In this document: in pieces, positions 1 to 6,900 of the stretch
How the letters are laid out: each line of letters starts with the position of its first letter
Position numbering within the stretch: position 1 is the stretch's first letter
Source: Acidimicrobiia bacterium
Lineage (GTDB): Bacteria; Actinomycetota; Acidimicrobiia; IMCC26256; JACDBD01
NCBI GenBank assembly: GCA_031177445.1
Contig: JAPSGP010000123.1
Span: 1-7,883, forward strand
Reading direction: 5' to 3'
DNA length: 7,883 bases
The notes under the pieces: model-generated
Database searches by the model: none
Told to the model about the DNA's origin: nothing
What the model saw: the letters and a program-made list of their open reading frames with translations, nothing else
Translations under genes and position numbers: made by a program

Positions 1-327
1 GATGCCGGTGCCGATGCCGAGCTGGAGCCGCCCGCCCGACAGGTGATCGAACGCCAGCGCTTCCCGGGCGAGGAGATCGGGCGGCCGCAGCACCGGGTTG
101 CTGACCAGAGTGCCGAGCCGTGCGGCTGACGTGACGGACGCGAACGCGGAGAGCACGGTCCACCCGTCGAACCAGTGCCCGCCCGGGAGCGGATCCTGGC
201 GCCAGGGCCGGGAATGATCCGGAACGTAGAGCGTGTCGTAGCCGAGCTCCTCGCCCGCGCGTGCCCGCTCGAGCAACTCCGGCATCGGCGCGTCGACGTC
301 AATCGCTAGCCCGAACGTGATCCCCAT
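1..327 (-). CDS. LLM-class flavin-dependent oxidoreductase, N-terminal part (cut by left edge)
   Basis: Seen: an open frame of 109 codons runs from an ATG at 327 off the left edge with no stop. The protein begins MGITFGLAID. It carries the marks of the bacterial luciferase-like monooxygenase family: an early beta strand, then ERARAGEELGYDTLYVPDH (about residues 20-38), LGTLVSNPVLRPP (71-83), and LAREALAFDHLSGGR followed by LQLGIGTG (87-108). The last block matches the family signature of a helix, a Ser-Gly-Gly-Arg turn and the glycine-rich strand of the TIM barrel. Known of the family: these enzymes use reduced flavin (FMN or F420) to oxidise or reduce small organic substrates in the cytoplasm. 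Full members are usually about 280-350 residues, so roughly a third is visible. Start choice: GGGAGG lies 7 bases before the ATG. Cofactor and substrate cannot be told from this part. It follows the ABC permease gene on the same strand but is separated from it by a large hairpin, so it may be a separate transcription unit. Confidence 0.88.
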   Translation of the reverse strand, partial: MGITFGLAIDVDAPMPELLERARAGEELGYDTLYVPDHSRPWRQDPLPGGHWFDGWTVLSAFASVTSAARLGTLVSNPVLRPPDLLAREALAFDHLSGGRLQLGIGTGI

Positions 328-334
328 GCCTCGA

Positions 335-340
335 CCTCCC
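335..340 (-). promoter_or_regulatory. Ribosome binding site of the LLM oxidoreductase gene
   Basis: The minus strand reads GGGAGG with a 7-base spacer to the ATG at 327. This fixes the start of the partial gene. The site lies just outside the outer arm of the hairpin at 343-406, so folding of that hairpin leaves it exposed. Confidence 0.7.
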
Positions 341-342
341 AC

Positions 343-406
343 AGCTCCCGATGCGTACCTGAGGTGGAATCGTTCCACCCCAGGTACGCATCGAGCAGGG
401 GGAGCT
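343..406 (-). terminator. Long hairpin between permease and oxidoreductase genes; probable terminator or attenuator
   Basis: Seen: arms 349-369 and 373-393 pair over 21 positions around a 3-base loop (370-372). Twenty are Watson-Crick pairs. The one exception (362 with 380) is A-C in plus-strand RNA but becomes U-G, a legal wobble, in minus-strand RNA. This suggests the structure works in the minus-strand transcript, the direction of the flanking genes. A second outer stem of 6 bp (343-348 with 401-406) pairs across a 7-base bulge and uses two bases of the permease stop codon. No run of U follows in either direction, so it is not a classical intrinsic terminator, although many actinobacterial terminators lack a U tail. 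It could instead stabilise the 3' end of the ABC operon mRNA or set read-through into the oxidoreductase gene. Confidence 0.6.
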
Positions 407-2960
407 ACTCCGCGGCGATGGCGTTCAGGATGTCGAGGCGGGCGGCACGGCGGGCCGGGCGGATGCCGGCGAGGACGCCTGCGATCGCCCCGACGATGAG
501 CACGATGGCGAGCTGGGCCACCGGCGCCTCGAACACCTCGACCGCGAACTCTCCGCCCGAGGCCGCTCGCACCAGGCCCCACCCGAGGAACACGCCCAGG
601 CCGAGCCCACCGAGGGTGCCGAACACGGCGATGATCACCGACTCCCAGCGGACCATCGAGCGCAGCTGCGCTCGCGTCTCGCCGACCGCACGCAGGAGCC
701 CGAGCTCGCGTGTGCGCTCGTAGATGGACAGCGACAGCGTGTTCGCGATGCCCATCAGGGCGATGACGATCGCCAGGCCCAGCATCACGTAGACGAGCCC
801 TAGCATCATGTTCACGTTCTCGGTGACAGAGTCGACGTACTCGCCGCGGTCCTGCACGTCTGGTGCACCGAAGCGATCGGCAACCTGCTCGACGGCTTGC
901 TTTCCGGCCGCCATCGAAACCCCGGGCTCGAGACCGATGAGCACCGTGGTGTCGAGGTCCTGCACCGCGTGCGGCTCCCATGCCGACCGCGAGAGCAGGA
1001 AGGAGTCGACGACGTCGCTGGCGTCGTACACGGCGCCGATCGTGAACTCGGTAGTAGTGCCATCGGCAAACGTCATCGGAACGCGTGTCCCGACACGCCA
1101 GCCGTTGTCGTCAGCAGTGCGCTCCGACACCCCGATCCGGGTGTCGTCGAGGCTGCGGATCGACCCCGACTGCACGTCGAGGTCGAGCACCTTGCCGACC
1201 TGCGCGGTGTCGACGACGGTCAGGTCTTCGGTGTCGCCCGCGACCAGGCCCGTCCCCTGGCCGAGCCCGACGGCAGTCTGCACGTCGGGCAGAGCGCCGA
1301 CTTCGGTGGCGAGCTCCGGGCTCAGGCCGTTCCCACCGAACTGCCCGCTCGTGACCACGAGGTCGCCCCTGAACGACTGCGAGACGCTCTGGTCGACCGA
1401 TGCCTTGAGCGACGCCGCGAACACCGTGAACAGCGTCACGACGCCCACCCCGACCATCAGCGCGGACGCCGTGCCCGACGTGCGCCGCGGGTTGCGGGTG
1501 GCGTTCTGACGGGCGAGCCCGCCGACGACGCCGCGGAGCTTCGCCAGCGGCAGCCCGATGACCCCGCTGAGGGGCCGGGCCACCACCGGTCCGAACACGA
1601 CGAGGCCCACGATGGTCAGCAGCGCACCGAGCCCGGCGACGGGGAGCACGTTGTCGCCGCCGCCGACGACTGCGGCGAGCACGATCGCGACCCCGGCGCC
1701 CGTCAGCGCGACGCCGGTGATCGCCCGTGCCAGCGACGTCCCGGCACGATCGATGGAGACGTCACGCAGCGCAGCCAGCGGTGCGACCCGGGACGCCTTG
1801 ACCGCCGGCGACACCGCGGCCACCAGCGTGACCACCATGCCGACGACGAACGCCACGATCACGGTGGTGGCCGTGAACTCGAGTCCACCCGCGGGGAGGG
1901 CGAAGCCGAAGGCGTCGAACATGGCCTTGAGCAGAGTGGCGATGCCGAGCCCTCCGACCACCCCGAGCGCCGACGCCAGGACCCCGACGACGACCGCCTC
2001 GAGCACGACCGAGCCCAACACCTGACCGCGCCCGGCGCCGAGCGCCCGCAACAACGCCGACTCCCGTGTCCGCTGGGCCACGATGATCGAGAACGTGTTG
2101 TAGATGCTGAACGTCCCGACCAGCAGCGCGATCCCGGCGAAGACGACGAGGAAGGTCCGCAACACGTCGAGGAACTCGCTGTTGATGTCGTCGACGTTCT
2201 CGCTGGTGAGGTTCGCCCCAGTGATGGCTTCGACGTCGCTCGGGAGCTCGGGGCGCAGCCGTCGGACAAGCTCGCCTTGCGAGACGCCCGGCTCCGCACG
2301 GACCGAGATGCTCGACACCTCGCCCGTCCGGTTGGTGAGGTTCGCTTGCGCGCTCTCGAGCGTGAACCCGGTGAACGTCGAGGCGCCGAGGCCGTCTTCG
2401 CCACCGAAGGTGGCGAGTCCGACGATCTTCACCTCGACCGGGTCCGGCGTCTTCACGATGGCGGTGTCGCCGATCTCGAGGTCGCCGTCCTCGGCCGCGC
2501 CGCGGTTCACCACGACCTCATCGGGCGCGCGGGGCGCCCGGCCCTCGGCGATCTCGAATGGATTGAGCTCGGTGTCGGTGATCCAGTTGCCGGCGAGCTT
2601 CGGCGGTCCGTCCCGGCCGATGTCCTCGCCGTCCTTCCCGACGAGCTGACCGAAGCCCTCGATGACGGGCGCGGCCGCTTCGACGCCGTCGACCCCGCGT
2701 ACGGCGTCGACGAGCGATTCGTCGATGAGCCCGCGCTGGAAGTCGGGCTCGCCCGGATCGGTCGCGAGCTCGCTCTTGTGCCGGATCACCGCGTCGGTAC
2801 CGGCGTTCGCCTCGGTGAACAACGAGTCGAAGTTCGACCGCATGGTGTCGCCGAGTGCGAGCGTGCCCGCGAGGAAGGCCACCCCGAGGAACACTGCGAG
2901 GATCGTGCTGACGAAGCGGCGCTTGTGCGCCCAGATGCCTTTGACACTGACCTTCAACAT
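405..2960 (-). CDS. ABC transporter permease, FtsX/MacB family (851 aa)
   Basis: Role: membrane subunit of a MacB/LolCDE-like ABC complex. In this superfamily ATP hydrolysis in the cytoplasm drives movement of large periplasmic or extracellular domains. Seen: the layout is duplicated. A first membrane helix (about residues 15-37) is followed by an extracellular MacB-type core (about 40-260) and three helices (about 268-293, 314-340, 363-385) of the first FtsX domain. Two central helices follow (about 408-430, 438-460). The second half repeats the plan: a helix near 500-520, an extracellular core (about 525-710), and three helices (about 715-745, 770-795, 815-835). Both FtsX domains carry the coupling-helix motif: RTRESALLRALGAGR near 297 and ERTRELGLLRAVGETR near 748. 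About 850 residues with ten helices is usual for actinobacterial members. Start choice: the frame is open further upstream to 3125, inside the ATPase gene. The ATG at 2960 gives MLKVSVKGIW followed by the expected first helix, has GAGG 5 bases upstream and avoids the overlap. The gene sits 7 bases after the ATPase stop. Substrate unknown. Confidence 0.93.
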   Translation of the reverse strand: MLKVSVKGIWAHKRRFVSTILAVFLGVAFLAGTLALGDTMRSNFDSLFTEANAGTDAVIRHKSELATDPGEPDFQRGLIDESLVDAVRGVDGVEAAAPVIEGFGQLVGKDGEDIGRDGPPKLAGNWITDTELNPFEIAEGRAPRAPDEVVVNRGAAEDGDLEIGDTAIVKTPDPVEVKIVGLATFGGEDGLGASTFTGFTLESAQANLTNRTGEVSSISVRAEPGVSQGELVRRLRPELPSDVEAITGANLTSENVDDINSEFLDVLRTFLVVFAGIALLVGTFSIYNTFSIIVAQRTRESALLRALGAGRGQVLGSVVLEAVVVGVLASALGVVGGLGIATLLKAMFDAFGFALPAGGLEFTATTVIVAFVVGMVVTLVAAVSPAVKASRVAPLAALRDVSIDRAGTSLARAITGVALTGAGVAIVLAAVVGGGDNVLPVAGLGALLTIVGLVVFGPVVARPLSGVIGLPLAKLRGVVGGLARQNATRNPRRTSGTASALMVGVGVVTLFTVFAASLKASVDQSVSQSFRGDLVVTSGQFGGNGLSPELATEVGALPDVQTAVGLGQGTGLVAGDTEDLTVVDTAQVGKVLDLDVQSGSIRSLDDTRIGVSERTADDNGWRVGTRVPMTFADGTTTEFTIGAVYDASDVVDSFLLSRSAWEPHAVQDLDTTVLIGLEPGVSMAAGKQAVEQVADRFGAPDVQDRGEYVDSVTENVNMMLGLVYVMLGLAIVIALMGIANTLSLSIYERTRELGLLRAVGETRAQLRSMVRWESVIIAVFGTLGGLGLGVFLGWGLVRAASGGEFAVEVFEAPVAQLAIVLIVGAIAGVLAGIRPARRAARLDILNAIAAE

Positions 2961-2965
2961 GACAG

Positions 2966-2969
2966 CCTC
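2966..2969 (-). promoter_or_regulatory. Ribosome binding site of the permease gene, overlapping the ATPase stop codon
   Basis: GAGG on the minus strand shares its first two bases with the TGA stop of the ATPase gene and lies 5 bases before the permease ATG. This arrangement suggests translational coupling of the two subunits. The motif is short, so the call rests partly on context. Confidence 0.5.
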
Positions 2970-3729
2970 ACTCTCCCATTGCCTTGACGCGGTCCAGGAC
3001 GTTCTGTGCCGTGGGCTCGTCGACCCGGTCGACGATGCGCCCGTCGGCGAGGAAGAGCACCGAGTCGGCGTAGGTCGCCGCCACGGGGTCGTGTGTGACC
3101 ATGACGATCGTCTGGCCGAGCTCACGTACCGCCCGGCTCATGAACTCGAGGATCTGCGCGCCCGAGCGCGAGTCGAGGTTCCCAGTCGGCTCGTCGGCGA
3201 AGATGATCTGGGGCCGGCTCGCGAGGGCCCGCGCGACCGCGACCCGCTGCTGCTGGCCGCCCGAGAGCTCCGACGGCCGGTGCGACAATCGGTCGCCGAG
3301 GCCGACGGTGCCGACGACGGCGTCGAGCCACTGCTGGTCGGGCCGGTGCCCGCCGAGCGCGATCGGGAGCGTGATGTTCTCGAGTGCGGTGAGGGTCGGG
3401 ATGAGGTTGTAGGCCTGGAACACGAACCCGATGTGGTCGCGCCGCAGCTGCGTGAGCTGCTTGTCGGAGAGCGAGCCCAACTCGACGGCGCCGATGTAGG
3501 CCTTCCCAGAGGTGAGCGTGTCGAGCCCGGCGACGCAGTGCATGAGGGTCGACTTGCCGGACCCCGACGGTCCCATGATCGCGGTGAAGCGCTCGGGCTC
3601 GAATGCGACCGTCACGTCGTCGAGGGCGCGGACCGCGGTGTCGCCGGTGCCGTAGATCTTCGTGCCCCCGACGACCTGGGCGGCGGCGGTACGGACGCCC
3701 GGCTCCTCGAGGGTGGCGGCTGATGTCAT
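2968..3729 (-). CDS. ABC transporter ATP-binding protein, LolD/MacB type (253 aa)
   Basis: Role: cytoplasmic ATPase that powers the FtsX/MacB permease encoded directly downstream. Seen, numbered from the chosen start: Walker A GPSGSGKST (53-61), Q-loop FQAYNLIP with Gln105, signature LSGGQQQR (145-152), Walker B IIFADEPTGNLD with catalytic Glu170, D-loop NLDS, and switch His203 in VTHDP. All key residues are present, so the enzyme should be active. The pair FQAYNLIPTLTALEN and DEPTGNLDS is typical of the LolD/MacB/FtsE branch. About 250 residues is the normal length. Start choice: an in-frame ATG exists 42 bases upstream at 3771, but it has no ribosome binding site. The ATG at 3729 has AAGGAG 8 bases before it. 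The gene is first of a two-gene operon with the permease. I see no adaptor (membrane fusion) protein gene beside it, which fits a Gram-positive type exporter. No symbol is assigned because many paralogues share these features. Confidence 0.95.
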   Translation of the reverse strand: MTSAATLEEPGVRTAAAQVVGGTKIYGTGDTAVRALDDVTVAFEPERFTAIMGPSGSGKSTLMHCVAGLDTLTSGKAYIGAVELGSLSDKQLTQLRRDHIGFVFQAYNLIPTLTALENITLPIALGGHRPDQQWLDAVVGTVGLGDRLSHRPSELSGGQQQRVAVARALASRPQIIFADEPTGNLDSRSGAQILEFMSRAVRELGQTIVMVTHDPVAATYADSVLFLADGRIVDRVDEPTAQNVLDRVKAMGE

Positions 3730-3737
3730 GAGCGGAT

Positions 3738-3743
3738 CTCCTT
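3738..3743 (-). promoter_or_regulatory. Strong ribosome binding site deciding the ATPase start
   Basis: AAGGAG on the minus strand stands 8 bases before the ATG at 3729. It is the strongest Shine-Dalgarno sequence in the window and favours this start over the in-frame ATG at 3771, which has nothing comparable upstream. Confidence 0.75.
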
Positions 3744-3780
3744 CAGCAGGGGGATCTGGATCGCCTCCCATGGTGAAGGT

Positions 3781-3806
3781 CCGGGGCCGCCCGGTCGTCG
3801 CCCCGG
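3781..3806 (-). terminator. Candidate GC-rich hairpin upstream of the ABC operon
   Basis: A perfect 7-bp stem of CCGGGGC and GCCCCGG encloses a 12-base loop. It lies about 130 bases past the stop of the large gene and about 50 bases before the ATPase start. It could end the upstream transcript or structure the ABC leader. No U tract follows, the loop is large, and such stems are common in very GC-rich DNA, so support is weak. Confidence 0.25.
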
Positions 3807-3937
3807 CGGAGGCTTCCCGGCTACGACGTTCGGGGTAGCGGTCGCAGGGCCCTACACCGCCCGGCGTAGGCGGGGCCGGATCGCTTGGCTACCGCGGGTG
3901 CGCGGGGGCCTGGCCAGCGATTGGAACAACCGCCGAG

Positions 3938-6900
3938 TCAGCAAGCCGGGGGTGCCTGCGGGGGCGACGAGAAGTTGAGGACCACACAGGCGCCGCCCGG
4001 TCCGCTCGCGGTCGCGAACGGCGACTGCCACGCCATCGAGAGGTACGGACTCTCGTACGTCTTCGGCGGGCTCGTGCTCCTGACCTGGCCGTTGATCGTG
4101 GGCAGGCTTGCCGAGGCTTCCTGGCGACGCATCTCGAACGTCCAGTTGCGCAGCGACGTGTAGGTGACCACACCGCCGGCGTACGTGTAGGGGCGTGACT
4201 TGACGGCGGTCTTGAACCTCGCGAAGTCGTTGCCGTAGCGGGCGGCCCGCCCGAGCTGGACGACGACGGGTGTCCAGATGTCCTCGCCACTGTCGATACG
4301 CAGCGACACCGTCTTGTTCGGGATGCCGTTGCAGGTGCCCTGGTACTGGTCGAGTCGGGCGTCCGGGATGCGGATCGCGGCGTAGGCGCTGCCCGATCGG
4401 GTGAAGAGCCACTTGCTCAGATCGCTCGGGTCGTCAGGTTGGAGATTGGCGCAGAGGTCGCCGGTTCCGAGGTAGACGCGCAGACCGAGCGAGTTCTCGG
4501 CTCGTTTGGCGCGCGCCGCGATGATGACGTCGCGGGACGCGGTTCCGTTGACGGCGTACCAGTCGACGAAGGCACCCTCCTTCTTCACCGCGCCGATGCC
4601 CGAGACGACAATGCGCTCGTCGGCACGCCCCAAGTCGCCGTTGATCGCAGCGCTGTACCAAATGGCTTCGGAACCGGACTTGTTGTACGTGTAGCTGGGG
4701 TTCGGATCGAACGTGACCGCACCCGTCATGAAGTCGTCGTTCACCGAGACGTCGCGTCGGATGAAATGGCTCTGACCCACGGTCGCGCCCAGTCGAGTCG
4801 GGCGGCGCGACGCATATTCGAAGTTCTTGCCGGTCATTCCAGCAAGCTCGCGACTGATGCGAAGCGGCTCGTAGCCACTCCCGGCAGCATTCAGGATGGT
4901 CGGGTGCGTCACTCGCCCGGGATCGGAATCGTGCCACCCGTACACGTACAGCAAGCGCCGCGCCCAGTGCGTGGTCGGCTGGCGGTAGTGGGCGCCAGCG
5001 TCGCCCGTTTCGGTGGCGGGATCGACGTGGTACGTGCGCGTGCCTGCGGCGCCGGGGACGCCGGTCCGCCGGTTGAAGTCGTGGGCGACGTCATGCCAGA
5101 AGAGGTCCAGGTACTCGTTCGCCAAGCGGCGGATCTCTGCGTCTCCCGGGAAATCGAGGAGTCCGTACAACGCCGACACGGTGTACTTGCCGTAGTGGGG
5201 CGACGCGATCTCGTCGTGCATGCCGGTCTTCGCGCGCTCCTGGAGCCACCTGGTGAGGTGGTCTCGCCAGCCGGTCCACTCGGGATGGTTGCCGCCGGCT
5301 TCGTTGTGCAGGAAGTAGGTGCCGAGTAGGCAGTTCGTGCGCCGCATCACCATGTGATTCTCGGTACCCCGCTTGTACCACGGGTCGGCCAGCGCCGGCG
5401 CGAGCTCGTCGGGCGTCAGTTTGCAGGCGAAGCCCACGAACTTCGTGATCATCGCCGTCATCTGGGACGCGGTGGCTGGCTGCAGCTTCGCTCGGAGCTC
5501 GGGGTGATCCACCCACATGCGGAAGAACACCGGGCTCGTGAACTCGCCGTCCCATTCCACGACCGCCGGCGGGTCACCGAAGTCGGGATAGCCGTCAGAG
5601 CCTCCGCCGTCGTGGAGCTCGCCGATCAGCGTCTCGGCGCGGACCTGTCGCGGGTCGGCCGAGTTCGGGTCGTCGTCGGCGAGCAGCAGCTCGGCATACG
5701 CCTCGCCGACTCGGCTGTCCGTGCCCGAGGAGGGAAACGGCTGATCGGCGTGCCACAGGATCTGCCCCTGCTTCCGGGCCGAGATCGTCGGGTCACCGTC
5801 GGGCGGAGCCGTGGTCGGCGGAGGAGCCGTGGTCGGCGGGGTCGTGCTCGAGGGTGGGGGCGTGGTCGTCGAGAGCAGTCGCGCGTCCGCCCAGTCGGCG
5901 TGGTCGCAGTTGAACCCGTCGCCGGCGTCGAGCACGACGAGCCGCAGGGCGTTGCTGGTCGAGGTGTCGAGCGAGATCGACTTGGTCGCGGTCTGTCCGG
6001 TGACCTTGCCGCTCGTGTGGACGCGGGCGCCGTCGAGGTAGACCTCGAAGATCACGCCGCCCGCGCCGCCGCAGACCTCGTCGATCCCGGCGTCTACCAG
6101 GAACCGCTGATGGTTGCGATCGAGACGATACGTGATGTCACTGCGGGGATGGACGCCCAACCCCTTGGCGTACGTCTTCGTGCCCAGGCGCAGCGGCCCG
6201 CCGTCACCCGCCTTGCTGCCGCCCACGCTGCGGTCGCGCTCGACGGGCCCGAGCCCGTTGGTCGCCGATTCCCACGTCAAATCACTGAGAAACGTGGTGG
6301 TGCTCGATGTGGTCGTGGTCGAGGTGGTCGTGGTCGAGGTCGTCGTGGTCGAGGTCGTCGTGGTCGAGGTCGTCGTGGTCGAGGTCGTGGTCGACGGAGT
6401 GGATGTCGTCGGGGTGGTCGTGGTCGAGGTGGGCGGCGTGCTGCCCGACCCGATGAGTCGCGCATCGGCCCAGTCGGCGTGGTCGCAGTTGAGTCCGTCG
6501 CCGGCGTCGATGACGACCACGCGCAGACTGCTGGCGGTCGACGTGTCGAGCGAGATCGATTTGGTCGCGGTCCCCCCGGTGACCTTGCCGCTGGTGTAGA
6601 CGCGGGCGCCGTCGAGGTCTACCTCGACGATCACCCCGCCCGCGCCGCCGCAGACCTCGTCGATCCCGAGATCGGCAAGAAAGCGCGAGTAGGCGCGATC
6701 GATGTCGTAGGTGATGTCGGCTCGAGGATGGGTACCGAGCCCCTTGGCGTACGTATTCGTGCCCAGGCGCAGCAGCCCGCCGTCACCCGCCTTGCTGCCG
6801 CCCACGCTGCGGTCGCGTTCGACCGGCCCGTAGCCGTTGGTCGCGGAGACCCACGGCAGGTCACTCAGGTACGTCGTCGTTGACGGTGGCGCGGTCGTGG

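Larger units (their letters stand above)
3730..3937. other. Intergenic region between the large modular gene and the ABC operon
   Basis: These 208 bases contain no gene I can support. The leader of the ABC operon must start here if the operon has its own promoter, but I find no convincing -35/-10 pair on the minus strand. Visible structure consists of a GC-rich hairpin (3781-3806), a short inverted repeat GCTAC/GTAGC with a 10-base gap (3820-3824 and 3835-3839), and CCGCC/GGCGG (3857-3861 and 3869-3873). The GCTAC repeat could be an operator, but five-base arms occur easily by chance at this base composition. Confidence 0.6.

Noticed and set aside
897..2987. A 696-codon open frame on the plus strand opposite the permease gene.
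   Set aside because: Its product is dominated by Arg, Asp, Glu and Gly with no membrane helix or known motif. It is the mirror of a real GC-rich gene with clear FtsX/MacB features and has no ribosome binding site of its own that I can see.
2961..3125. Longer permease starting at 3125 inside the ATPase gene.
   Set aside because: The added 55 residues are Ser/Thr/Arg-rich out-of-frame reading of the ATPase C-terminus with no signal sequence. The ATG at 2960 gives the normal family N-terminus and a nearby ribosome binding site.
3852..4412. A 186-codon minus-strand frame overlapping the end of the large gene.
   Set aside because: Its Arg/Pro-rich product has no motif, and it overlaps the well-supported C-terminal coding region in another frame.
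6301..6430. CRISPR-like array suggested by regularly spaced repeats.
   Set aside because: The units abut with no spacers, have a 15-bp period and encode an in-frame TTTTS linker, so this is a coding minisatellite.
5354..6883. A 509-codon open frame on the plus strand opposite the NPCBM region.
   Set aside because: It contains Arg-Gly runs that are only the reverse reading of the Thr/Ser linker, and it lacks any recognisable domain. The minus-strand frame has two clear NPCBM modules.
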